Assembly (NCBI GenBank): GCA_001586965.3 | Contig: LUCW03002162.1 | Span: forward strand, 182,501 to 207,500 | DNA from: Sphaeroforma sirkka | Lineage: Eukaryota; Opisthokonta; Ichthyosporea; Ichthyophonida | DNA length: 25,000 bases | Direction of reading: 5' to 3' | In this document: piece by piece, positions 1 to 14,700 of the stretch | Position numbering within the stretch: the first letter of the stretch is position 1 | Layout of the letters: every line of letters begins with the position of its first letter | Position numbers and translations under genes: made by a program | Notes under the pieces: model-generated | What the model saw: only the letters and a program-made list of their open reading frames with translations | Databases searched by the model: none | Told to the model about the DNA's origin: nothing

Positions 1-3225
<3,225 letters not shown>

Positions 3226-3255
3226 CTTGTACTGCAATTGGCAACATAGCACTTG

Positions 3256-3261
3256 AATAAA
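3256..3261 (+). promoter_or_regulatory. Polyadenylation signal AATAAA of the NDR kinase gene
   Basis: A canonical AATAAA lies 31 bases after the TAG stop at 3223-3225. This implies a very short 3' UTR. A second AATAAA near 3374 could be a backup. Confidence 0.6.
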
Positions 3262-3924
3262 AATCCTTCGCTGCATTCTAACGATAATTGATTTTTATTC
3301 TGGCAATTTGGCACCGCCAACATGTGGCAAAACAACCAGTTTTGTAATCGTCTATTCGTCGGACATGTATTTCAATAAATTTTATCTGAATCTTCCAACA
3401 AAATTTCAAAAATGCCCATGATTGTTCAATTTAGTAGGCTATGGATATAGAGAGAGAAATTGCCATAGAAGTATTAAGTATCATTTTAATAATGTTTCCT
3501 TGGGTCATCCGTCGTGGAATATATAAACCATCCTAGAGCCAATCAGAGCCTCGCATAAACTATATTGTAGTGGCATTTTCCTTCTCACTGACCAGAGAGG
3601 GTTTTCCCCGGCCAGACTAGCTTACTCGGTGAATTAAACAGAGAGCAATAAAGCCAGTCGGTTTTTAATAAGGTCTATAAGTATGTACAACTTATCAGGC
3701 CCGATATTCTAAAAAGTACAAAAATACGGCAAAAAATCAACAATTACTTAAAACAACCCTAAGGTATTATCCAGCAGTACTCAATGTACACTGAAATATC
3801 TGCATGATTACACCTTTGTAACGATTATTGACGCTACACAACCAGACACATTTGCATAATAATTCCAACACCGTTTGTACAATACATATACTATATGGGT
3901 AATAATAGATACATACTCAAGTGA

Positions 3925-4131
3925 AAGCTGTGTAATATTTTGTATGCCGACGCTGATGACAACGAAGAAAAGTATGTATATGAGCTACAATCTGATTCGT
4001 ACATCAGTAGATATGTATTTACTATTCAGCATGAAGATGTCATACATGAATTCTACAAGATGGAACTTTATCATTTAATCAATTTGAAGGATTGTTCTCA
4101 AAATATCAATTCGGAAATTCTAAAGCATTAG
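3925..4131 (+). other. Unidentified acidic open frame, possible exon or relic
   Basis: The frame is open for 68 codons from a TGA at 3922-3924 to the TAG ending at 4131, with no ATG near its start. The peptide looks protein-like: an acidic start (YADADDNEEKYVYEL), then an aromatic and charged stretch (SRYVFTIQHEDVIHEFYKME). I do not recognise the family. It could be a terminal exon of an undescribed gene, a decayed gene, or chance. Confidence 0.25.
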
Positions 4132-4241
4132 TGTATATGTATAATATTTCACATACAGTGTTTCTACACCACAATTTACACGGTAGTTTTTTTATTCTTT
4201 TTTTTTCTGTATGTGGCATTGTGACTTATCAATAGCAAATG

Positions 4242-4281
4242 TAAAGCACCACGCTTCTATTTAAAGCACCACGCTTCTATT
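4242..4281 (+). repeat. Exact 20-bp tandem duplication (2 copies)
   Basis: The unit taaagcaccacgcttctatt occurs twice in direct succession with no mismatch, in the spacer. Its identity suggests recent slippage. Confidence 0.9.
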
Positions 4282-5117
4282 GCAATCTGATGCAAATATA
4301 AAGTGTATTTGCCACAGTTTTGTATCTTTGCAAATGTCGAATTTAAAAGGCAATACATGCACATCGCAATTAGCTTACTATTGCAATAAACGTTCGTATA
4401 CGCAACATCCAAGGTGTTTGTGTACTAGCTTGAGCGTCAATATATTGTGCTGTATAGATTTAGCGTGCTGTTGCGAGTAAATATATGCTGTCAATTTTAT
4501 AAATGGGAATATACGTATATATATATATATGTATATATGGTAATCATTGAATGCATAGATTGGCGATACGAACTTTTGTTCAACTATGTGGTATACGAAG
4601 GATGAATAACAATGCGCAATATGATCATATTGCATCGACTGTCAGTTTACGTAACTATGTAGTATGTATAGCACAAATAACTATATACAATACTATTATA
4701 ATGCTTAGATTGGCGATATAAGCTTATGTCAATGTAGGTTGAATACCAAGCATTGTTCTACCTTCATATTGTCGCAATTGGTTTCATAAAAATGGTATCA
4801 GGGCGAACCTCATTTCCAACAAGAAAATTTTAAGAACAGTATAATTGAAATGCATTTCTAAAAATACTGTAACAATGTGCCCATAACTATGTACTCGTAT
4901 TTGCCATTGATGATATTGTAGACTGAGAACAGTATACTTCCTGGTACAGGTCACGTGAAATGATGAAACATACTGTGAGATAAGAAGATACGATCTTTTA
5001 AAAACATATCACAACCTTCGATCGTAAACGTTTGTTTTAGTCGGTTAGAATTTGTGTCTGGAAGAATCATTCTAGATTCCTATTTCGTGTTTTTTGGGCT
5101 CAGTTATTACAATTTAT

Positions 5118-5201
5118 ATGACTACTTCTCTCGCAAGGGAACCGAAAGTATCAAGTCAAGAATCAGTCAGTGTTAGAAGCTTAGCGTTTGAAATACCCTG
5201 A
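5118..5201 (+). other. Short open frame with ATG (27 codons), unidentified
   Basis: This small ATG-started frame begins MTTSLAREPKVSSQ and ends at TGA 5199-5201. A donor-like site (gtatca) follows the lysine codon of EPK. It could be a first exon or a peptide gene, but nothing else supports it. Confidence 0.15.
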
Positions 5202-5925
5202 TTTTTCTATCTGATCACGAAATTTCCAGATACTGCACCCAGATACTGTACCTGAATGCTCTTCTATTTTGACTGAAGATAGTAATCGAAAACAGTGTCA
5301 CATTCCGAAAAAGGAAGAATTATGTAGTACATAGGTTGAATCTAATATATCATATACGAGACTGATAGTGCCGAGGACAACAAGATCGAAATCCCTCAGA
5401 TTAAAGACATAAGGTGATCCCTTTTTGTGTGTATCATTATACTGCACGCGTAGACACTTGTATACACCATTGAAAATGAAATACACGACTACAGAACTCA
5501 TTCCTTGCAAGACGGTCAATGCAAATCATTCATATTTGATTAGGGTTGCTAAATCGAAAACGTCTACATCGATCCGGCAAATCGCTACTGTCTGCCATAC
5601 TAATCAAAAAAGTATGAACAAGCACAGTTGGTAGATGACATTTTTTTTTCTGCGTCCATACTGTGGTTGCTTTCATGAAAACGCGACATCAGTGTCTATA
5701 CTATTTTCAATGTGAAAAAAATGAGAACGCTGTAATGATTTAAAAAACAGATTTTTGAATACTACATGAATTTTCCCATAGCTATTCATATTTCCCATCC
5801 GTTTTTTAGGCTAAAAACGAGTGTGATTCATAGTAGGTCTCGATAGTTGTGGAAATGGACTATTTAAAGAGTAACTGAAAAGATACGACTGTAAACGCTT
5901 ACTAACCGTTGATCGTGTCGTTTGC

Positions 5926-6435
5926 TTGTCAATCAATTTGTGTTTTGTTATATTTTCCTCTCCATTGATTAAGTTTCTACAATTATTACATGACTGTATC
6001 GATAACTTCATCTTCGAAGTGAATAGTTATCATTTATTTAGTTGTGATTTCTGCCTTTATATGCATTGGAGTTATTTCATTGAGCCGTTTAAAAACATCT
6101 CGAAAGGTGAAATGAGCTATCTCTCATTCTATTGCCCAATCGGAAATTATCACTATCACGCTTTAACTATGAAATGCGTGCATGTGCTTGAAGCAGTTAT
6201 ATGGGCTTGCAATGTGGGAAATTGCAAAAGGATCGATAAACACTTCTTATATAGCACTTGTGTGGGATTGCAGCTCGCTGAGCACGAAATACCGCTAGCA
6301 GTCGCTCCGCAAGAAGTGAAGCAGCAGGTAGTATATCGGGCGAGTGATGTACCTACGGAATCTGAAATAATAGCGACTATATTGATTCAGATTGTGATGA
6401 TTTTATCTTTGACAGGTACTTCTATCAAGGGATAG
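5926..6435 (+). CDS. Hypothetical open frame, 169 codons, unidentified
   Basis: This is the longest open frame outside repeats and recognised genes. The N-terminal third is hydrophobic and aromatic. The middle is rich in His, Cys and Tyr (CPIGNYHYHALTMKCVHVLE), and a plausible helical segment (AEHEIPLAVAPQEVKQQ) follows. A donor-like CAG|gtagta falls right after EVKQQ. After it the frame turns hydrophobic and loses its protein-like look, while another frame (6366-6455) becomes protein-like. That would suit an exon ending near 6327. No homologue is recognised; an ORF of this length could also occur by chance in AT-rich DNA. Confidence 0.3.
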   Translation: MSINLCFVIFSSPLIKFLQLLHDCIDNFIFEVNSYHLFSCDFCLYMHWSYFIEPFKNISKGEMSYLSFYCPIGNYHYHALTMKCVHVLEAVIWACNVGNCKRIDKHFLYSTCVGLQLAEHEIPLAVAPQEVKQQVVYRASDVPTESEIIATILIQIVMILSLTGTSIKG

Positions 6436-6455
6436 AACGGATTCTTGTACGATAA
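6366..6455 (+). other. Short acidic open frame overlapping the 169-codon ORF
   Basis: The frame is open from after a TGA at 6363-6365 to the TAA at 6453-6455. It contains SDYIDSDCDDFIFDRYFYQG, an unusual run of Asp, Tyr and Phe. It lies in a different frame from 5926-6435. An acceptor-like AATAG ends at 6373 and a donor-like GACAG|gtactt ends the stretch at 6414, so it could be an internal exon of about 41 bases. It is unidentified. Confidence 0.2.
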
Positions 6456-6858
6456 GATAACATTTCAAAATTCCTCGAGAAGTATAGTGAACCTCAGGCG
6501 GTTAAGGACAGGCCAAATCATTCCATATTGACATTACACTGATCAAATTTGACATATTGGTGTATCTGTATACATGTTTCAAAATCGATTTCACTATTGA
6601 AGTGCCTAAGATGCGAAATTTGCACCGTCGATACGATACTTCTATGTATATACTGACAATTTAGACAAGCTACAAATTGTACTACTATATAGGTATAATT
6701 TTAACTATATATTGCTGCCAGCCGGGTATTGACCCTGTACGTATTTTTTTCTCCACGACAATTCATGGCGTGACGTGAAAGTAGAAATTTATTTGTCGTA
6801 CAATGAATAGAGAACAAAAACTAATCCAACACCATGGGAAGGCGCAGTTGTGATTAAA

Positions 6859-7005
6859 ATGTTTATATTTGTTTTTCCTCACATAGGTATGCCCTATTTT
6901 GACAAGGCGCGTCTTGAACTTAGACAATATTATAAAGCTCATGACATATCTGTTCCTATATTAGTCACATTTTTACCACGGATTGTACAGAATAGCCAGT
7001 ATTGA
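6859..7005 (+). other. Unidentified 48-codon open frame with a good internal 3' splice signal
   Basis: The ATG at 6859 opens a frame to TGA 7003-7005. The part after 6889 reads like an ordinary soluble protein: MPYFDKARLELRQYYKAHD, then ISVPILVTFLPRIVQ. A T-rich tract followed by CACATAG ends at 6886, so the exon may begin at 6887. A possible donor (ATT|gtacag) occurs near the end. The family is not recognised. With 5926-6455 and 7200-7235 it forms a run of exon-like pieces on one strand. Confidence 0.3.
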
Positions 7006-7199
7006 TACACGCAATGCACTAACTACGACACATCATATTGATGTCAGAAACTATTTGACCATATAGTATGGTTCAAAACTCAATCAAATCTATTGAGGCA
7101 ACTCAGCAAGTTATTATATTATTTTCTCGTTCTCTTCTGTTTCTGTCTTTCTTTCAGCATTGTATAAATTGTTTTCATGTTTTGTTCTCTTTTTAACAG

Positions 7200-7235
7200 A
7201 AGCTTTGCCGCAAGAATTGACATTTCGATTATCAG
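7200..7235 (+). other. Candidate 36-bp exon (strong acceptor and donor), plus strand
   Basis: A long pyrimidine-rich stretch (about 7120-7199) ends in TTTTTAACAG. Then come 36 bases that are open in two of three frames and finish ATCAG|gtaatt. The signal quality matches the verified exons of this window, but no coding homology supports it. Confidence 0.25.
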
Positions 7236-7334
7236 GTAATTTACATCTGTTATGCTATGGCATCTGCCAATTGGTCTGTAATATGTGTCGAATTTGAAGT
7301 AGCAAAAGTATCCCTTCCTTCACCATTTGCTTGT

Positions 7335-7397
7335 GGTCAACGGCAGAGGTACATGGGTCAACGGCAGAGGTACATGGGTCAACGGCAGAGATACATG
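7335..7397 (+). repeat. Three 21-bp tandem repeats
   Basis: Three head-to-tail copies begin ggtcaacggcagaggtac; the third has one substitution. They lie just downstream of the LRR gene's stop codon, so they may be in its 3' UTR. The 178-codon plus-strand frame at 7257-7793 crosses them and has no other support. Confidence 0.9.
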
Positions 7398-7512
7398 CGT
7401 ATTCTAGCTCTTGTGCGAACGCGGACACTGCTTGATATCAAACCTCAATGCCATATCCTGCATATGCGCACTCTACCGACGTATACCTCTTTGTATTGCA
7501 TCGTTAAAACGT

Positions 7513-8668
7513 CTACTCGCCCTGACATAACGCTATATCCGCCCCATCCCCAGGTGACGCACTCACGGTGTCTGCGTTCATCGTCTTTGGACCGCTCACA
7601 CTCACAGGGCTGTCCATTGGCAGCACATCGGCCAAGTCAGCTAAAAGATCATCCACAGTGTCCTTCCTCACAGGCGCCGGTGGTTGGACCCTCATCGCCA
7701 CGGCTTCAGGTGTCTCAGATGGTGCAATTACACTTCCATGCGTCTCAGCTGAACCCTTGTCTGTTTCAACATCGTCTGTCTGTTTACCAGTGACAGTGTC
7801 TGCTTCCATGCTGGCAATGAGCTCGTCAGCGTCAGCGGGTTGTAACTCAGGATCAGCCGTAATTTTTGTTTCCTCTTCAATAGAATCCGTAGGAGGCTTT
7901 TTGGAGTCCACTGCCTCGGAGTGTGCTTCAGCATTTTCAGTAGCGACAGTGGACGTTTGCTTCTGTTGAGGAAGCAATTTGTATACATTCAGTCGCAATA
8001 AGGATGGAGATACATAGATGTATCAACCAACATACGGCTCTGTATTTTCGTGATATAGAATGCGAAATGTCTGACACAGTTTCTGAGTATAGCAGTCAAC
8101 ACTCGCGCTTCTGCCAATAGAGAAATGAATATATACACATGGGCATGAATAAACGAAATAAATATTACACCTGGGCATGAATGAACAAAATACACGGGCT
8201 GACTAGTGCATGATACACCTTTATTCAAAATATTTCACAAACGTAGGGACTAAAAATGGACTCTTGGGGTGATATCGTGAACGGCTGATTGCCTATGACT
8301 TACCTCGATAGCTTTATTCTCTTCTGTATCACATGTCGACTCTGTAGACGAAACACCTTTCATTGACGCTGAAAAATTACTGTGGGCTATTTTCATCGCA
8401 GCACGGCTCTGTTTCTTCAGCATCTCTGCCTTCTTCTTTTCCTCCTTCTCATCCTGGTGAATTTGACAGCCAAAAAAGTTGAACAAAGGTACTCCATTCA
8501 ATGGTCAGCAGGAATAGACTCTATATGAGAGGTTCTATGTCAAGTACTTCGTTATGACAAACACAACAGGACTTCGACATATCGAGGAGTGGATTTTCGA
8601 GTCAATGTATATCGACCCCCTGCACTCGAAGAGTGTCAAGTATACAAAGAGGGGACTCGATTCCACGA

Positions 8669-8732
<64 letters not shown>

Positions 8733-11700
8733 TATATTCGTTCTGGTTCTGTCACCTAAGTATCTACTTAGACTGCCCGATACAGTTGTAGACTGCCAAG
8801 TGCACATTTGCAGATAATATGAAGAGAAATGTGACTAAAAGTCAAATACAAGTAGCCATGCACTCCACGACAGTACATGACCTGATACATCGACCAGTAC
8901 AAAAATGAAAACCCCAGTCACAATCCCAAGCTCCATATCAGCATCGGTGCTCGTGAGCTATAAAACTACGGCTGTGTAGGTTAATCAAATACAAGCGACA
9001 AGGCGATTCGCCAATGCGTGGTTGTAACTTACCCAGGTCGGATCATTCGACTTGAGGTATGTCATGATAGTATCAAATCCAGCAGCCACTATTGGATTTG
9101 GTGGCACTAGAAGTTGGTTGTCCTTGAACTCAAAGATCTACACGGATGAATAATGAAAATGTCAGCTATATTGCATTGTATACAGCATATGCAGTACCAA
9201 ATACCAGCGGGTGATTCAAAACCCGATTCTCAAATATCACCGGGTTATTCAACACCTGATTCTTTCGAGAGCAGCGGGAAAGCATCGATCGTTATACCAA
9301 GTCAGATACAGACACACAGACTCCTCCCATACCGATAGCTGGACACATCGATGCATAGTCACGGGAAGCTCTACCAGCTTGTTGTTACTCACATCCAACT
9401 TTCGCAGCTTTGTGCACTTGGCTGTAGGTGGTAATTGTATATTTAAACAGTGTCAGTGTATGGCTATAGGTGGTAGTCTTATATGTAAATAGTGTCAGTG
9501 TATGGCTGTAGGTAGTAAGTGTATATGTAAACAGTGTCAGTGTATGGCTGTAGGTGGTAAGTGTATATGTATACAGTGTCAGTGTATGGTTGTAGGTGGT
9601 AACTGTATATGTATATAGTGTCAGTGTATGGCTATAGGTGGTAATTGTATATGTAACCAGTGTCAGTGTATGCCTGTAGGTGGTAATTGTGTATGCAAAT
9701 AGTGTCAGTGTGTGGCTGTAGGTGGTAATTGTATATGTAAACAGTATTAGTGTATGGCTATAGGTGGTAATTGTATATGTAAACAGTATTAGTGTATGGC
9801 TGGTGCAGGTGGTAAGTGTGTATGCAAATAGTGTCAGTGTGTGGCTGTAGGTGGTAATTGTATATGTAAACAGTATTAGTGTATGGCTGTAGGTGGTAAG
9901 TGTGTATGCAAATAGTGTCAGTGTGTGGCTGTAGGTGGTAATTGTATATGTAAACAGTATTAGTGTATGGCTGTAGGTGGTAAGTGTATATGTAAACAGT
10001 GTCAGTGTATGGCTATAGGTGGTAAATGCATATGTTAATACTGAAAGAGCTCGGGTTATATTGCCTAGTACTCTCTGCATGTTGAGATTAATTATGCCTG
10101 TTAAGACGCCCACTTTAAAACAACGGCCACAGAGCTGAGGGTCAAAACTATCGTTTTTGCCAATAGTACACAGAAAAAGTTTATCTCTGAAATATGAATA
10201 AACTCACTGACATGTCGATGGATTCCTTGAGACATACAGTTTCGCACGCATGTAGAAGAGCTCGATCTACTGAAGCTACATAATCGTGCTGATGTAATAC
10301 GCTCTAACAATCAACTGACCAGGAGAATTCATTGTAAAGCCTTTTCTTTAGCTTACCTATCTCTGGTGTCAGGTGGCCGAGTTCGTTGTTTCTCACCTCC
10401 AGCACTTCGAGGTTGGTCAACTCTCCAAAGGCATCGGTGATACTCACGAGCAAATTCAACGCTAGGTGAAGCTTGCGCAGTCTAATGTATAGGGCGGTGT
10501 GTGTTATGTGAGTGATGACTGGACTTATGCCGTTTTTCTCATTTTGTTATATAGCTGGGGAAGAACAAATTCAATGCGAAACCATGCACTCAAAACAAAT
10601 ACATACGCATACTGTTGTGTTAAACCGGTCATTAGTCCTAGACGACTACACATAGACTAAAGACAAGGGCAGTAGCTGTGTGACTAACACACAACATACT
10701 GCTTCAAATTGGCGATTTCATCATCCAGCATCATGATTCCGTTGTCCTCCAGATACAATATTTGTAATTCTGACAGTTGGTAGAGCTCATCGGGAATGAT
10801 ATTGATCTTGTTGTATCTGTTGAATGTATAATAGTTAGTATCTATTGATCGTGTTGTATCTGTTGAATGTATAGTAGTTAGTATCTATTGATCTTGTTGT
10901 ATCTATTGAATGTATAATAGTTGGAATCTATTGATCTTGTTGTATCTGTTGAATGTATAGTAGTTAGTATCGGTCAACTGGTGTGCTAGCAGGTTCATAC
11001 GAGGGTCTATCTATCAAGTCTACATAAAGTGTACAGCGTACTGCGCCTGAAACGAATGCTTGGAAATGTCTCGGAACCAGAAGTTTCAACAAACAGGTGA
11101 TACAGCACTTATCAATCAACGCTGGCTGCTACCTTCATAGAGGCTAGTTTTATATAGAGATAAGACGGCTGACAAACCGATCAATCTTAGTGTAGTGTGT
11201 GCCTTGACGTTGGTTAGTGCTTCAATCTTAAGCGTGTACGTGTAGCTTACCCTTAAGTGTGCACGTGTAGCATACCCTTAAGCGTGTACGCGTAGCTTAC
11301 CCTAGGTTCAGCACCTGCAGTGTCTTTAGCTTGCCGAGTGCCTCATTGGGAAAGGTGTGATGCGACAGAGCGTTCTTGGATACGTCCAGCCACTTGAGGT
11401 TGCACAGTTGGCCAATCTCCTCGGGCAGAGTTGTCAGCTGCCCTTGCGACAGGTCTAAGTGTGTGATCGTCGTTAACTCCCCGATGCTGGCTGTAGTATA
11501 ATGGTGTACACCCACATAGATGTATCCGTATTAGTTTGGCCGAGTAGTGTGTTTATACTTTGATCAGGTGTGAGCCGAAAAGTATACGTATATTAATCTA
11601 TACATGCAACTCGAAGTAGAGTGCACGATATAGTATCTGTAAAGTCACATCTTTGGCTTGCAGTCACCCATTTTGGGGGACATATATCTACATACGAGGA

Positions 11701-14700
11701 CTTGTACATATCGCAACTAGGTTATAATTTATTGATAGGACTGCGCTGTAATCTAAGTACTGGAATTTGCGTACACTTGCACAGGGTTGTAGGCCTGACC
11801 TATAGTTCAAATGCCTATATCTCGACAATATACAAACCCCCGTATGCTAGGTAGAAGTATCCGCATGTACATAAAAACACACATGCGCATACCTGAAATT
11901 TCCTGAACATATTTCAAGTTGCCGAAAACCAATGAGACCAGGCTCTTCCAATATTCCACATCGTCGGAGAGTTCAGTCAGCTTTGTGTTGCGTAGGTTGA
12001 CAGTCTGGAGTGGTACGTGGTCAGAGATGAGGTTATTGTTTCTCGATGCAATACTACTTGTGCGGACGATGTTGATATCCTATAGACGAAGCGACTTCGA
12101 TTGTTGGTCCATCCTCGTTACTTACGCAGATTTTGGGTCGAGAAAGTGCAGAAATCAATCCTCGATTGAAAAACGCTCAGTACAGTAGGCAAGGCAACAT
12201 ATCTTAAACTTATAACTACTAGCTACGCCTGATCAGCCATTATGCCTTGAGCTTGGATGCAAGCCTCCCTCGAATACAATCTAGTCCGCACTTCAACTAG
12301 TGTCGTGATTGGTATACGCGCTTGCGTCCTTACCACATCGAGCTATGAGAGGCACTGTGATCCGAACAATCGGTTCAGGCTAAAACACCAAACCCTAAAC
12401 CCTAAACCTTAAACCCTATAAGCGGCGGCTTTTTGGTAGGTTGTCAACTTATGCGCACTACATCCTAAACGGGAGACTGCCAACACCGCACACAAACTAC
12501 ACACCTCGACTTCCCCCCATTTGATAACCGTGCCAGGTAGATCATTGATCTGGTTGTCCTCTAATGAGATGACCTTGAGCTTGCCCCAGTTGCCCACACT
12601 CATTGGCAATTCGGCCAGTTGGTTGAGCGACAGATTGATACTCTGCATCTCACGGCACTCCCCAATTTCGACCGGAAGTCTGCAACAGTGTGCGTTGGTT
12701 CAGTTGTGGTTTGCGTATAGTCTTGAACGTTGAGATAGGATAGAGGGCCTGTGATGTGTATATTTTCGTACGTTGTGTGGGATATCGCTTGCCATAATTG
12801 GACTGCGAAACTCTAAATTGCACACAACTACTTTGCTATCTATTAGGACACATACTGATTCGTGCTGAGACAATTTATTGATGGTATTTACGTTTCAAGA
12901 CTGGGATGTTGCGATTGCGAGTTTCCACAAATCATGCAGCATATTCGATGTAATTATCACTCTCGAACGCAAGCACGGCTGGAATTAAGGCTAGCTGGTC
13001 TCTCTAATTGAAAAGCATACGGTTCACTAACATACCACATACAGAGCCCTATTCATGACCTATTGAATCGCAAGGCATCGAAGCGGTGGTGGTTGAAGTT
13101 AAGCACTAATTGTAGTAATGGGCGGCACACACAACTCAAAACATTGTTTAGGAAGGAGTTCTACTCAACCTATAGTTTGATGAATATGAAGACGTGATTT
13201 CTGCTACCCTATAGCCGTTCTATAGCGTATATATCGTCCACGGCCCAGAAGCAAGCACACCTATTTAGATAGCCATTTGCGTCCAGTAGCTACTTGACAC
13301 CTCTGATAGCTGGTCATGTACATTTTCCGACAGTAAGGTGTTAAATCATTCTACTCAACTGAGGGTACATAACATGTACATGACATTTATACAACATGTA
13401 TACAACATGCACATAAAATATATATAACATGTAAATAACTTGTCCATAACATGTACATAACATGTCCATAACATGTACATAACATGTCCATAACATGTCC
13501 ATAACATGTACATAATATGTACATAACAGATACATACCGTGGGATTCGGTTATCATGTAGATCAAGCGTCCTGAGATTGTGCAATAGTCCGATCTCCTCC
13601 GGAATCAGCTTAATTTTGTTGCAGCTGAAATTAATGTGTTGCAGACTAGGGATTTGGCACAGTACTTCTGGGAGCATGTTGAAGTCATTGCGTGATATGT
13701 CCAAACGTACGAGACCAACCAGTCCAGCGAAGGAGTCGGGCAGAGAACTACGATAAAGAGAGAGCGGGACAAAGTATCAGTGCTTGGGATGTCTATTCCT
13801 TTAATATGTTCTGGAGCCTACAGTTATAAAACTAACTTACACTCTAACTGGCATGCCTACATAGCCGGATGTGGGACGATGTAAAACTCAGACGCAACAC
13901 CTTAGTTTAGAGGGCCTCTCGAGTACCCATCTTAAAAGTCTTCTGGAATGATACGCGGTGAAAGTACGCACGTCCTAACACACTTGAGTGTGTTATGACT
14001 TGTACGCTTATACAATACACTCTGTATATTTAGATGTATTGCCCATACATGACACAAACCTATATCCACATACTCGAGCTGATTGTGAGACAGTTCCAGA
14101 TGCTTAAGATTTGCCATAGTCCCAAGAGCCGGATTCAGTTCGGAGAAGAACAATCGGTTGTGGGAGAGAAACAGTTTCTCCAGCTCCTGCAGTTGTGCGA
14201 GTTCCTCAGGCACAGACGTTAACGCATTTCTCTCGACATTGAGCACACGGAGGAGTTCGAATTTGTCTGTATGAGGAATGGGTTTAGATTAAATGGATGG
14301 GAAAATCAGTAGATAATATCGATAAGCTCAGTTCACGCGAAAGTAAATTGACCGTAATGCTTTCTCTATGCGTACGTGTGTGTATGTGTATATCTCACAG
14401 TGTCTCGGGTGTATACGCAGATGATATCTAAGTTGTGGTAGGCTGGCAGAATATACCCACAAAATATGATATGCATTTTTGTACACCTTTAAGTGCAGAA
14501 GCGTACTACTAAACATGTGTTTGAGAATCAGCTCTATGTTTGGATTTCGTCGTCATCATGTGTACAACAATACCTCACATGGGCAAGAATGTTTGGTTGT
14601 CCTTTGTGCTTTCAGGTGTGTATATCAATGCCCGGGTACGTGATCCTTTGCGCATATTTCATGCATGTGGACATGCATTCATCTATACACTTGATAGAGA

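Larger units (their letters stand above)
3262..7512. other. Spacer between the NDR and LRR genes, no recognisable gene
   Basis: This is AT-rich DNA of about 4.2 kb between the 3' ends of two convergent genes. It contains several short protein-like plus-strand open frames (listed separately), two small tandem duplications, and a related pair of segments 150 bases apart at about 4551 and 4701 that share the core tagattggcgata. On the minus strand, 5298-5519 is open for 73 codons with no recognisable motif. I see no terminal repeats, RNA gene or transposase motif. Confidence 0.5.

Noticed and set aside
5298-5519. A 73-codon minus-strand frame with ATG and a protein-like hydrophobic pattern.
   Set aside because: No splice, family or context support. 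Competing plus-strand frames over the same bases look equally plausible, so I do not call it.
7568-7969. A 133-codon plus-strand Ser/Val-rich frame.
   Set aside because: It is the antisense shadow of the acidic tail exon of the LRR gene, whose phase joins exactly to exon 8304-8453.
9420-10039. Regularly spaced repeats that superficially resemble a CRISPR array.
   Set aside because: The whole 42-bp unit repeats with no unique spacers, and it lies inside a eukaryotic intron.
9385-10113. A 242-codon minus-strand frame with 14 tandem 14-residue Thr/Tyr-rich repeats.
   Set aside because: It is the 42-bp intronic minisatellite read in a frame left open because 42 is divisible by three. It does not match the frame of the LRR exon it runs into, and LRR exons with matching phases flank it.
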